From Amygdalobacter nucleatus (lineage in GTDB: Bacteria; Bacillota; Clostridia; Saccharofermentanales; Fastidiosipilaceae): 64,000 bases of DNA. The stretch is from the NCBI RefSeq assembly GCF_029167365.1, contig NZ_JARFNM010000001.1, positions 124,001 through 188,000 of the forward strand, given 5' to 3'. Shown here in pieces: positions 17,334 through 27,222 of this stretch; the stretch's first letter is position 1; each line of letters opens with the position of its first letter. The translations under genes were made by a program, and so were the position numbers. The notes under the pieces were generated by a model. It did no database searches, was not told the origin of the DNA, and saw nothing but the letters and a program-made list of their open reading frames with translations.

Positions 17334-19637
17334 TTATTCAATTTTTTTGGCAAATTCATTGATTAAATCAACTTTATCTGCTTGCAAGTACTTTAAGAAC
17401 CAATGTGTCATTAGATTGAGCCGCCATTCTCTAGCTTGTGGCTTACCGCTTCTGGATAACTCGTGATTTTCGCCTGGGAAAATGCAGAGCTTACTCGTAA
17501 CACCCAAAGCTAGCAAAGCTGTATGCATCTGCATACCTTGTTCAAGTGGACAACGGTAATCAGAATCAGAGTGGATAAAGAGAGTTGGCGTAACAGCGTT
17601 GTTGATATGCTTCAATGGTGAATGTTCCCAGAGAATGGCTTGTTCTGGTAAAGTGAGACCTTTAACTTTGTTCTGATCAGTTGCAAAGTAATAGCCAATA
17701 TCACTTGTACCGTAGAAAGACAGCCAGTTCGAGATGGAACGCTGACTACAAGCGACTTTGAAGCAGTCAGTGTGGGTGATGATCCAGTTTGTCATGAAAC
17801 CACCGTAAGAACCACCAGTAACGCCTAAACGAGCTTGGTCAACTTCTTTGTACCTAGCTAGGACACAATCTAGGAAGGCCATGAGATCGTCAAAGTCACA
17901 GTTACCGTAAGCGCCGCGAATATCGGCAAAGTCATTGCCATAACCGTCTGAACCGTGTGGGTTTGTAAAGCAGACGACAAAGCCTAAGTTAGCCCAAACT
18001 TGCATTTCATGGTAGTAAGTTGTGCCGTAAACTGTCTTAGGGCCACCGTGAATATCCATAATTAGTGGATAGCTAGCTAATTTACCACTTTCAAAATCAG
18101 GTGGTAAGAGCACAAAGCCTGTCATTTCAGATTGATCATAAGGGCTTGTGTAGGTGAGCTTTTCGGGTTTAATAGCTGTTAATTCTAAGTTGGCGTGATC
18201 GTTGAAGTAAGTCAAGCGAATTAAATTAGTTGGATTTGTAACGAGATAGAGCTCGTTGAGTTCTTGGCCATACAAACCGATGACGAATAAGCAGTCTTTC
18301 GCACAATTACATGCTGTATTTGCTGCATTTGAATCAGCACAAGTACAAGTAATATCTGAAGCTTGGCATTGAGAAGTGCTGTTAAAGTCACAAGTTGAAT
18401 CTGTTTCACTTTCAGCATCTAAAGCGGCACAATCATTAGCAGCCAAAACTGTATCAGTGTCGATATTAAGCTTGAATGCAGCTAAGCAAGCGCCCTCTTT
18501 ATTAACGAGAGTTTCTTGTTTTAAGCTTGGTAACTTTTGACCTTCTTCTTTCACAAAGCTGAAAGCTGTGAGCTTTGAACTATAACCTTTAGTTTCGATT
18601 AAATTGTAGACTGTGCTGTCTGTTTGGTAACTTGTGGCATGATAGCCTAAGCAGACATCGGAACCAACACTGCTGCCGTATATAATTTCGTAGTCAGAAA
18701 GCTTGTGTAAATCTTTAGCTGTGCGATCGTAGAGATAGAAGTGATTGTTTTGATTGATACCATACGCAAGCGTATCGCTTGAAATTAAAACAAGTTCTTC
18801 TTCGCCTGTAGCTTTGCCATTTTGATCGACAGTTTCGATATAGAAGCCATCGCCTAATTGCTGATCTAACTTTTCATATAGAGGCGTGATGATTTCACTT
18901 TGCAAATCTAATTCATAAAGTCTAGCAAATGGCTGCCAACGAAATTTGTCATCGCCCGTGTATGGAGTGGCAGCAAAGGCGGCCTTGGTTTTGCTTGGAT
19001 TCAAGGTAATCCAGTTGATCACATAATTTGGATAATCAGATCCGATTAATTCAAGTTCTTTGGTTAGAGCATCGAACATGAATAAAGCGGAGCGTTTGCC
19101 GTAGAGATAGCCCTGGCCGTTTGCTTGGAACGGTATTTCATTAATTATGTGCGGGCGTCTTGGTTTATTGCGCTTCTCCATGATTGCATTCTGCTCAGCT
19201 TCATCCTTCTGCCAAAGATCTGGTAGATCAATGTCATAAGAGGCTAAGACTAAGAATTTGTTACGCTCGTTCAAAGGCAATAATTGGTCAACAGCAAGTG
19301 GAATGCTGAAAGCATAGCTAGCTTCGCCACCATCAACAGCGATTCTGAAATAGTGGCTGCAAGGCGCTTGTGTGTCTTTGGCTTTGTCGTTTTGATAACG
19401 GTTTTTGCTTGGACTTTTGAACAAGATATTTTCAGCATCTTCAAAACAGAAACTTGCTTCTTCGCCAGCTTCCGTGAGTGGCCGAAGTTCTGTGCCGTTA
19501 AAAGTGTAAATTTTGTTTTTGTAACGATCATTATCCAAATCACAGTTACTCACGACAAAGGCAGCTAAGCTTTGGTCGGAGTTAGTCTTGGGATTAGAGA
19601 GATATGTGAATTTACGTAGATTTTCGACTCTATTCAT
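17334..19637 (-). CDS. S9-family prolyl oligopeptidase-like peptidase with Cys-rich insert
   Basis: 767-residue acylaminoacyl-peptidase-type enzyme: N-terminal beta-propeller then alpha/beta-hydrolase. The catalytic triad is visible as Ser610 (GGSYGGF), Asp693 (HSDSDYRCP) and His725 (GENHELSRSG). HGGPKTVYG supplies the oxyanion part. No signal peptide, so it is probably cytosolic and cuts short peptides. Within the propeller, at about residues 395-450, is an insert with eight or nine Cys and many Ser, Asp and Thr residues, which is not usual in the family and could bind metal. The start overlaps the stop of the upstream HTH gene by four bases (ATGA), with GGAGG in that gene's end, so translation is coupled. 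Confidence 0.9.
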   Translation of the reverse strand: MNRVENLRKFTYLSNPKTNSDQSLAAFVVSNCDLDNDRYKNKIYTFNGTELRPLTEAGEEASFCFEDAENILFKSPSKNRYQNDKAKDTQAPCSHYFRIAVDGGEASYAFSIPLAVDQLLPLNERNKFLVLASYDIDLPDLWQKDEAEQNAIMEKRNKPRRPHIINEIPFQANGQGYLYGKRSALFMFDALTKELELIGSDYPNYVINWITLNPSKTKAAFAATPYTGDDKFRWQPFARLYELDLQSEIITPLYEKLDQQLGDGFYIETVDQNGKATGEEELVLISSDTLAYGINQNNHFYLYDRTAKDLHKLSDYEIIYGSSVGSDVCLGYHATSYQTDSTVYNLIETKGYSSKLTAFSFVKEEGQKLPSLKQETLVNKEGACLAAFKLNIDTDTVLAANDCAALDAESETDSTCDFNSTSQCQASDITCTCADSNAANTACNCAKDCLFVIGLYGQELNELYLVTNPTNLIRLTYFNDHANLELTAIKPEKLTYTSPYDQSEMTGFVLLPPDFESGKLASYPLIMDIHGGPKTVYGTTYYHEMQVWANLGFVVCFTNPHGSDGYGNDFADIRGAYGNCDFDDLMAFLDCVLARYKEVDQARLGVTGGSYGGFMTNWIITHTDCFKVACSQRSISNWLSFYGTSDIGYYFATDQNKVKGLTLPEQAILWEHSPLKHINNAVTPTLFIHSDSDYRCPLEQGMQMHTALLALGVTSKLCIFPGENHELSRSGKPQAREWRLNLMTHWFLKYLQADKVDLINEFAKKIE

Positions 19638-20245
19638 TTTCCACCTCCAGGTTGTACAACAGGTACTTTTTCAATGAGATCTTCCAAAGAACAGTGTAAC
19701 ACTTTAGCTAACTTGTAGAGAGTATACACTGGTGCTTGATTTATATCTTTTTGGCACTGTTCATATTGTTGAATGGTCTTAACTGATATATTTGCTAATT
19801 TTGCTAACTTATCTTGTGGAAGTTTAGCTTGTTGGCGCTCAACTTCCAGTTCTGTTTCTGGCTGCGTGCGGCGAAAGAGTTCATTCAGTCTATCGACAAA
19901 TTGCAAAATATCCATTTCGTGATAAAGATGATACAAAGCATAAATTTGTGTTATAGGTATGACGCTATCTATTTTGGCAAAGATTAAACTAGTTAGTCAT
20001 TGATAGTAGGCTAATGACCATGCTGTCCAATATTCAGGGCTACGTTCATAAGTAAAATCACTTGTATCTGCCGTAATAGCTAAGTGAGTCAGCTTTTCTA
20101 AATCAGCTTCTGTTATAAGGTCTGCTTGGAGCAAAGCAGTGTGCGCCAAATCAATGTCCGATTGTCCAGCAATAACATTACAGTCGCCATCAGCAAAGCG
20201 TTTGGCAATATCACTATGCAGAAAAATTTGCCAAGCTGTTTGCAA
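19634..20245 (-). pseudogene. HTH regulator of a DUF3990-type module, interrupted by TGA
   Basis: Two open stretches in one frame make up one protein. The first (20245-20000) has SDIAKRFADGDCNVIAG and ends SPEYWTAWSLAYYQ; the second (from 19996) reads on through YHLYHEMDILQF to an XRE helix-turn-helix (KLAKLANISVKTIQQYEQ, about 19820-19680). Related proteins, as I recall them, read AYYQW at the junction. Here the Trp codon position is TGA. So a single TGG to TGA change splits the gene; the HTH part could still be made from Met 19936 or 19915. The 3' end is translationally coupled to the S9 peptidase. First codon is uncertain (TTG at 20245 proposed). Confidence 0.65.
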
Positions 20246-20258
20246 TGGATAGTTAAGT

Positions 20259-20723
20259 TTATTGACTAGGTAATTTACCGACTTTCATTGCATTGCAAAG
20301 TTGACGATAGGAAATTGTTCCACTAATAAAGTCAGTTGCGAATGAAAAGTAACTGTTATTTGCACGATAGCCGATGATTATATCGGCAGATTGATAATCG
20401 ACATGAAAGTTCTGCAGAATATAATTTTTAGCTTCATTAGCCAAAGGTGTGGAAGTGTTAAAGGTACGATTTTCTAAAATGATACCTAACAAGTGTAACA
20501 AAGTATAGTTAGATGTATTTAAGTTTAATATGTCGAGGTTAGAGCAATCTAGTTTATATTGATTGGCATAACCATCAGTGTAAGCACTAACAGACCATTA
20601 TTTAGCCAAATCTAGGCTTTCGGTGCAATAGAAACCGCGGCCATAATCATTGTATAATTTGCCTAAGCCAAATTTAGGCTGCATGACAATATTTTTAGAG
20701 CCGTGATAAATGATTTTATCCAT
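20259..20723 (-). pseudogene. DUF3990 protein (ADP-ribosyltransferase-like), broken by TAA
   Basis: The start (20723, preceded by AAAGGAGG) reads MDKIIYHGSKNIV, then GKLYNDYGRGFYCTE, the hallmark N-terminus of DUF3990. After SLDLAK the next codon is TAA where relatives usually have Glu before Trp. The same frame then stays open and contains the other family hallmark, IIGYRANNSYFSFATDF followed by ISYRQLCNAMKVGKL. So one nonsense codon at 20598-20600 inactivates it. DUF3990 proteins are often encoded with small HTH or DUF3791 partners and are suspected toxin-like ADP-ribosyltransferases; the neighbouring HTH gene is broken too. Confidence 0.75.
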
Positions 20724-20781
20724 ATTGCCTCCTTTTACCTTAGTTTGTTTTATGCAGTTTTGGGCCATAAAGCCCCTAAAA

Positions 20782-21815
20782 TATAGTTTAACACGGTGGG
20801 GAGCAAAATCAAAAAAGGAATATATCCTTGATGAAAACGGAGAAAAAGTAAAACTCCAAAACGGCAATTACAAAACCAAAAAAAATCAATACAGTCGATT
20901 GGAATGAGCAAGAAAAAGCGGAAGAGTGGCGAAAAGCATGGGCGGATATTACCAACAAATATTTGGAAGAAAATAATATACAGGAAAAAGTGGATCACCG
21001 TTCTTTTCAAAGGCAAGGCATAAAGCAAATACCGACCATTCATTTAGGCGTATCGGCAAGTCAAATGGAAAAGAAAGGTATAACCACCGATAGAGGAAAC
21101 ATTAACCGAGAAATCAAACATCAAAATGCGATTTTAAGAGAAATCTCAAGAAGAATAAAGGCATTACTAAATTGGATAAGAGGAATAGGAAAAGAGGAAA
21201 AAACAGAAAACGAGAATACAAAGTCCCCCCCCCCCATCCAAAGAAAATTTGCTGTCCGTTTTTGAAAATCTTATCCGTAAAAATGCAGATAACCATAATA
21301 CAGATTTAGAACAATACTACATTGAAAGCTATCAGTTCTTAAAAGAGAAAAATATCACTTCCATATCTGAACTTAAGGAAAGCATAGTTACTTTAATAGA
21401 TAAGAACTATAAAACAACAAGAGCCATTAAAGGTACCGAAAAGAAAATAGATGATAGAGTACAACTTATCGACCAAGCTGAGAAATATTTGAAGCATAGA
21501 GACACCTATAAAGCCTATGCCAAGTTAAGGAAAAACAAACAAGATACTTTCTACAATGAACATACCGCAGAGATTATTTTATTTGAAAGTGCCAAGAAAT
21601 ATCTGAAAGAACATTTGAAAAAAAAGACCCTAAATATATCCAAATGGAAATCAGAAATAGGCACTTTGAGGAAAGAAAAAGATATTCTATATTCTCAAAT
21701 GACAGATATACGAAAGGAAGTGGAACAGGCTGAAAGTGTTAGAGGTTGTATAGATAAATTACTGCAAGAAAAGAGAGGATTAACACAGGAAAAGAAGAAA
21801 GAGTTAGAGGTATAA
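20782..21815 (+). pseudogene. MobA/MobL-type relaxase C-terminal remnant, frameshifted twice
   Basis: Three frames joined give one continuous relaxase C-terminus: KKEYILDENGEKVKLQNGNY (frame 1, to about 20880), then VDWNEQEKAEEWRKAW ... IPTIHLGVSASQMEKKGI ... DRGNINREI (frame 2, about 20887-21224), then NLLSVFENLIRKN and a long charged coiled-coil tail to 21815 (frame 3). The first shift is at an A8 run (20878-20885), the second at a C11 run (21225-21235). In both cases one base fewer restores the frame. The nicking domain is missing; the 5' limit is where recognisable sequence begins. This marks a past mobilisable element. Confidence 0.75.
21225..21235 (+). repeat. C11 homopolymer in relaxase remnant
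   Basis: Eleven consecutive C in an A/T-rich context, the longest homopolymer of G or C in the window. With ten C the relaxase frame would continue. It is either a slippage hotspot, a mutational scar or an assembly overcall. Confidence 0.85.
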
Positions 21816-21932
21816 AATTCGAATAAAATTAAGATTGACATTTGTATACAAAGATATATAATTTATACGTGATTTTGTGCTTAAAATTAGATATACGTTA
21901 GTATCATTATTGTACTTTAAGGACGGTTGGTT

Positions 21933-22376
21933 TTGGAGAAAATATATAGAAGAAGCCTAGTTTCGTTTATCTATAATTTAATAATAATGATTTTTGGAGT
22001 GCTTGTTGCATTTTTAATTTCCGGAGTAATTGGAGGATATAAAGTTGCAATTATTATATCTTCTATCATCATTATTTTGGTTGTAATAAGTATATTTAGG
22101 CAATTGAGAACTAAAATAATTATAAATGGAAATGGTATATTAATAAACGATGGGAAAAAGGAATTTAACTATAATCTAAATGAAGTTCATATTTCTTCAG
22201 AACAAAGAAACAATGACTCGTTTTTCTTATATCTTTATACAGAAGATGGTAATAAGGAAATGTTTGATTTATCTTCGCTAGGAAAAAGAAAATATAATGA
22301 ACTTATTGAAGATTTAGGAGTGGTTGGAGTAAAAAGCAAAACAATTAAATTAAATGATGTTAATAAAAATAATTAA
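21933..22376 (+). CDS. Small membrane protein, AT-rich island
   Basis: About 147 residues, not recognised. Two hydrophobic segments (about residues 13-32 and 38-57) are followed by a soluble domain of about 90 residues that begins RTKIIINGNGILINDGKKEF, a beta-rich pattern reminiscent of bacterial PH-like domains (guess). A TTG at 21933 (or 21927) is the likely start, with AAGGACGG upstream. The gene is markedly more A/T-rich than its neighbours outside the island (ATA and AAT codons are frequent), which suggests import with the mobile element. The next gene follows by 14 bases. Confidence 0.55.
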   Translation: MEKIYRRSLVSFIYNLIIMIFGVLVAFLISGVIGGYKVAIIISSIIIILVVISIFRQLRTKIIINGNGILINDGKKEFNYNLNEVHISSEQRNNDSFFLYLYTEDGNKEMFDLSSLGKRKYNELIEDLGVVGVKSKTIKLNDVNKNN

Positions 22377-22390
22377 AAGGGAGAATGAAA

Positions 22391-22834
22391 ATGGAGAAAT
22401 ATTTAGAAGCATTTTTTTCAATGGGAGTATATGCCTATGTTGTGATTGCAATTTTTATATTAGCGGCTGTTTTTTCGTTTGTGTCAATTAAAATGAACAA
22501 AAATGCCTTGACTAAATGGTTAGCTGTACATCCTAATGCGGTGAAAATTGAGCTTTCTTCCGGAAATAATGTAATCACTCAAAAACAATTATATGCTAGA
22601 GTAATCAGTGGTGAAGCTGCTATTTTTAATGAAAAAGCAAAATATATAGTTTGTGCAGATCCAGGAGATATTGTTTTAGAAGTAACTTACACATATACTA
22701 GACCCGGAGTGTTACATAAAAACGTTACTACAACATGGGGACCTGCAAAAGTGGAGCTTAATGTTGAAAGAGGAAAAGACTATTTACTAAGTTTTGATAA
22801 GAAAGAAGAGCAATTTAAGTTATCTAGTAAATAA
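22391..22834 (+). CDS. Small single-span membrane protein, AT-rich island
   Basis: 147 residues, not recognised. One N-terminal transmembrane segment (about residues 10-31) then a soluble domain of about 110 residues with TYTYTRPGVLHKNVTTTW and a beta-rich look, probably outside or at the membrane face. ATG 22391 is preferred because AAGGGAG lies 6 bases before it; the ATG at 22385 is too close. Same A/T-rich codon use as the preceding gene, with which it probably forms an operon. Confidence 0.55.
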   Translation: MEKYLEAFFSMGVYAYVVIAIFILAAVFSFVSIKMNKNALTKWLAVHPNAVKIELSSGNNVITQKQLYARVISGEAAIFNEKAKYIVCADPGDIVLEVTYTYTRPGVLHKNVTTTWGPAKVELNVERGKDYLLSFDKKEEQFKLSSK

Positions 22835-23252
22835 TTATTTGATTGACTTGAGTTGAAGGAATAGCTATCGTTCAAAAATTTTGTATTAAAGATAGTTATC
22901 ATTTAATATTATGTATCGGTTTAATTAACAGCAAATCAAACAGGTTTGCTGTTTTTTGTTGTTCAAATAAGGTGTCAATAAATAAGAAAAGGTACTTGAC
23001 AAAACGCTTAATGGGTAAAAACTATCTGTTTTCATGACTTAATTTGCCAGCTATTTTGGCTGAAATAATCAACCCATAAAAATGAACACAACCAAACATA
23101 CTTTTTCATGATTATAAAAACTAAATAACTAAATAACTTTTTGCATAAATTGTTCAAAAATAAAGCACTTAATTAAAATATTTGCGCCACATTTGTAATA
23201 GATATATGGCATACTGTGGGCAGCATCCCTGAGGGGGAATAAGGAGGGACTC
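22835..23252. other. Intergenic region upstream of the surface protein
   Basis: 418 bases without a gene. It begins with a terminator (22927-22957) and ends with a strong ribosome site (AAGGAGGGA, 23241-23249) for the surface protein. The rest is A/T-rich; I see no clear promoter or binding site. Confidence 0.5.
22927..22957 (+). terminator. Terminator after the AT-rich membrane gene pair
   Basis: A 9-base stem (AACAGCAAA with TTTGCTGTT, nine-base loop) runs into TTTTGTT. Confidence 0.75.
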
Positions 23253-26107
23253 ATGTTTCGAGGAAAAGTAACGGCACTTATGCTCAGTGCTTTATTGATT
23301 TTGAGTGAGATGCCGCATACTGTTTTGGCTAATGATTTTGGTGGGGGGGTGAACAGCCTAGTGCAAATACGTTAGAAGCTGTTTCTTCCAATGATAAAGT
23401 AGCTTCTGCTCCTAGTAGCGATGGCGAAAGTAAAGATAAACTAGAATCACTTGCACAAGTTAAGGTTGAAAATTCAGCTAATTCAGAAATTTCAGAACTA
23501 ACTGATAACAAAGCCGACAATGAAAATAAAAATCCTATATCTAAAAAAACTGTAACTGAGCGTGGAGCTACGACTGATTTTATAACGATTGAGCGTACAC
23601 CTGATACAAGTTATCCAACTTTGGAAGCAGCTTTAGAGGCAGCAGAAGATGGAGATGTATTAGAAGTAAATGGCAAGATTGTTATTACTAAAAATGTCAA
23701 TATTACAAAGTCTATTACACTCAAGGCTGGTTCGAATGGTGCTAGCATTTCGACAAGTGAAGAGGCTAGAACTAGTACAGCAAGTAAATCAGCTGCGGCT
23801 TTTTCTTTACTCTTAGAAAGTGGCAAAAAACTGAAGTTGGGTGGCGGCACACAAAGTCCGGAGCTTCTATTAGATGAAGTGCATGTTGTTGTCAGTAAGG
23901 GCGAATTTTTTATGTATGATGGCGTGAAAATAAGCTCTAATTTGCCAGGAAATTACGGTAATCCAGAGGTAAATTTGAGCATTGTGACAATTAGCGGTGA
24001 AGATAGTAAAGCTACATTTAAAGGTGGTACAGTTGAAAATCCTTATGAAACGAATACAAGCGGCTTTGGCAATAATTATATCTTGCGTGTTATGAACGGT
24101 GCAAAGGTGCCTGAAATTGCAGGAGGTACGTATAAAGGTGCATATATTGCACTCCTTGTTGAGAATGAGGGAACTGAAATTTCGAACATAAAAGGCGGTA
24201 ACTTTGAACATTCGAGTTGGACAGGACAATCTGAGCCATGCTTCAAAATTCATAAAAAAGCGAAAGTTGATAAAATTAGTGGTGGCACATTTAAGTCGTA
24301 TCATTTTGGTGCCTTGCAACTTGAATGTGGTGCGTCAGTAGGTGAAATTAGTGGTGGTACTTTCCAAAACTTTTATGAAAAAGCGAACAGTAAAATGAAT
24401 GATAGAGCATTGCCGTTTTGTTCTGGCTTGGTATTATACGGTAGAGAAGGTGATTCGCCAGTTGAAGTTCATACGATTAGTGGGGGTAATTTCGAAGGTA
24501 TAAATGGTCTTTTGGCTGTTGGTAGTAAGCCTGAATATATGGCGAAAATAGATAAAATTACAGGTGGCACATTTAAATCTATCGAAAGTGATAAAGGTAA
24601 CGCTGGCTTATATTTCTCACAAAATTCAGAGATTGGTGAAATTTCAGGTAATGTTCAAGCAACTGGTCGTACTTATGGCATATGGAATGCAGGTACAATT
24701 AAGAAAATCAGCGGTGGTACATATACAGGCCAAAATAATGATGGGCTTTTTAATTATGAGCTTAATAAAAGCAATCCCTATTTTAAAGGGAATATTGAAG
24801 AAATTAGTGGTGGGTCATTCACAGGTGTTGAAGCATCTATAAATAATAAAGCTGTTATTACTAAAATAACAAATGGTATTTATACAGCCAAAAAAGAGAC
24901 TGCAAGTGGATGGAATCGAGATAATTATGCTCTTAATAATAAAGAAGGAAATGGATTAATTGAACTAGAACCAGGTTTAAGTTCGTCTCAGCCAGATAAG
25001 GGGAATGGCCGTTATTTAGCATTTTTCAAGGTGAATAAAGATGAAACGAACACAAGTATACTTAGTAGTAAGTTTGTTCTGCCAAAATACACAGGTGTTG
25101 ATGGGACAGAAAAAGAATATATTATGAGTGGATATAAAAACGAATATAAATTTAATCTACCACAACAACCTGAAAAAGAACAGAGAACGTTCAATGCTTA
25201 TCCATTTAATTCTGTTTTATATGTGAAAACAGATAAATCATCTGGTGCTATATCTTGGAAAGATAACGATTTCTTTGATCAATCGGAGGGATATGCAGGT
25301 GGAAAATCATATCATTTGATATATGGACTCAGCCAAAATTACAATAATGATGCATATTTAGATAATGGTTATCGTTATTTAACGAAGCAGCCAGTGTTAA
25401 GTTATGATGAAAACTTCCCTAAAAATACTTCAACAAGTGGAGAGCTTCCTGAAAAGAAGAGAGAGGTAAAACCATTTGATTATACTCGAATGAGTAATGG
25501 TGTTGACTTTCAAGATGGAGAACCAAAAGGATCACTATTTTGTGTCAAAGATAATATCGGTAACTTATCAGCCAAAGGTTATAAATTCCAAGGCTGGAAT
25601 ACTAAGAAAGATGGCACAGGTATCTGGCTCTATGCAGGGCAATATGTAGCTATGCCGGCTGAGAATGTGACATTATATGCTCAGTGGAAAGGCACATCTC
25701 AAACCGTGCGTTACGATGCTAACGGAGGTAAATTTGCTGATGACAAGGCTGAATGGTTGGCTAATTATCAGCTGAATGAAACGATAAACTTAATGGCAGC
25801 ACCGAGCCGAGATGATTATGAATTCGTAGCATGGGAGGCTAACGGTCAAGCGTATAAAGCCAATGCCGAATATAAAGTGACGGGTGATGTGACTTTCAAG
25901 GCTAAATGGCAGAAAATTAAGCCTAAGCCAGAAACATCAGAAATAGAGCGTCCTCGCTATATTCCAAGCGACCCTATAATTAAACCAATTCCTAAAATTG
26001 GTGCCGTTGCTAAAACTGGTGAAATAGCTACAAACGCGTTCTCGTTGTTTATTTGTTTGAGCATGGTAGCTTATTTGTCAGTGATAGTGATTAAGCGACG
26101 TAAATAA
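23253..26107 (+). CDS. Large surface-anchored beta-solenoid protein, frame off at a G7 tract
   Basis: Starting at ATG 23253 (strong AAGGAGGGA site) is a signal peptide (residues 1-27, ending VLAND). At codon 30-32 a G7 run (23343-23349) shifts the frame and translation stops soon after. From 23351 the other frame is open to 26107 without interruption. With eight G the two parts join to about 951 residues: a Ser/Glu-rich linker, a solenoid of about ten repeats of the type ISGGTFxG (about residues 280-560), two InlB/Listeria-Bacteroides-type repeats (GYKFQGWNTKKDGTG and YEFVAWEANGQAY, each ending in a YAQW/FKAKW motif), and a C-terminal VAKTGE, hydrophobic segment and KRRK, like a degenerate LPxTG sorting signal. 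Probable adhesin, likely phase-variable. Confidence 0.8.
23343..23349 (+). repeat. G7 tract that decides the surface protein frame
   Basis: Seven G directly after the signal peptide coding region (GGT-GGG-GGG). Eight (or five) G would put the signal peptide in frame with the 2.75-kb downstream frame. Intragenic G-runs at the start of surface protein genes are classic slipped-strand phase switches. Confidence 0.8.
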
Positions 26108-26130
26108 TTTCAGTAAGCTGGAAAATAGTA

Positions 26131-26158
26131 ATCCCATCTACATAGATGGGATTTCGCT
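26131..26158 (+). terminator. Hairpin between convergent surface protein and ATPase remnant
   Basis: ATCCCATCT and AGATGGGAT form a perfect 9-base stem with loop ACAT. The T-run is short (TTCGCTATT), so strength is uncertain; it could serve both directions. Confidence 0.55.
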
Positions 26159-26159
26159 A

Positions 26160-27093
26160 TTAAGGCTTAAGACAGGCTAATGGTATGACCAAAACATCAT
26201 CTTTTCTGCGATATCCATATTCAGTACCCGTTATTATAAGTTCAAGATCTGGCAGGGCAAGCGGAACTTGTTTTTCTTTTTGATTGTTTTCTTTGATCAA
26301 AGACTCTATTTTGCAAAGATGCTTTGCACCTTCTTCAATTTCACTTTGACCTAATTTGAATTCAACCAATGCGTAGCGACCATCATCCAAATGTAAAACG
26401 GCATCTGCCTCAAGATTATATCTGTCGTGATAATATGAAATGCTTCCATTTTGGAAGGATGAATAAATTTTCAAATCTCGGATGCACAAACATTCAAACA
26501 AAAAGCCAAGCGTTTTGTAATCACGCGCGATGGCTAGTTTTGATGTATCGGTTTTACCTTTTAGACTTGTTGGCCAAGCACCTCGACATATAGCGAACTT
26601 AATATCATCAATAGTCATTTGCGATTGACAACTTGTAAAAGAATCTGGGCTGCAACAATTGAGAAAGAGAAACAGTACCGTTAGATTCATTACTTTCGTA
26701 AAGGCTCATAGGATACATATTCATTCTGGAAATTCGCAGTGTACTGGTATGAGCTGTTTTGACCTTGGCCGAGCTAGAACCTGTCAAAATATATTGGCCA
26801 ATTTCGCCAGTATCATCCAAGTCTTTTCTAATCGCTCCCCAAATTTTAGGCGCATCCTGCCATTCATCAAACAGACGTGGCTTTTTACCTTTGAGTAAAT
26901 CTGATGGCTGGGTATTTGATATAAGTAATAAGTTCTCATGCTTGTCTTCATCTTGAAATTCGATGAAGCTTTTTGCTGCCTGTTTAGCTGTAGTTGTCTG
27001 GCCACAACCTTTTGGACCAATGATTAATACCTCACCAAATGCATCCAATTTTTGACATAATTGTTTATCAGCTATTCTTTGTAAATAAATCAT
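26160..27093 (-). pseudogene. DUF4143-type ATPase, frameshifted and internally deleted
   Basis: The N-terminal part (27093 to about 26640) has the AAA-like pattern of these ATPases: LIIGPKGCGQTTTAKQ (Walker A, unusual Gln in place of Lys at GCGQT), RLFDEWQDAPKIWGAIR, YILTGSSSAK and MYPMSLYESNESNG. The second part (about 26655 to 26160) in another frame has MTIDDIKFAICRGAWPTSL, then jumps to TLGFLFECLCIRDLKIYSS and the nuclease-like end DAVLHLDDGRYALVEFKLG. The family normally has about 110 residues (the DUF4143 middle) between ARDY and KTLGF; here they are gone. So both a frameshift near 26640-26660 and a large deletion have broken it. Confidence 0.75.
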
Positions 27094-27222
27094 GATTTGA
27101 CTACTTCTTATTGTTCTTGATGATACCCTAAACTTCGGGAAATTTCAGCGTTCACTTGACAGGTTTGTGGCATTTCATTTGACACATTTACGCTTAGAGT
27201 TTGTAGTTAATACCTATTATAT

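Noticed and set aside
19990-20010. TGA read as tryptophan, i.e. a changed genetic code
   Set aside because: TGA ends other genes here and normal TGG is used for Trp; a single nonsense mutation is simpler.
20710-20907. 65-codon open frame starting at 20710 as a separate gene
   Set aside because: Its C-terminal half is a relaxase fragment and the upstream part overlaps the DUF3990 start on the other strand; treated as part of the remnant.
24100-25000. ISGGTF-type repeats considered as a tandem DNA repeat or CRISPR-like array
   Set aside because: The periodicity is at protein level (about 25-35 residues) with diverged DNA, and spacing is irregular; it is a coding solenoid.
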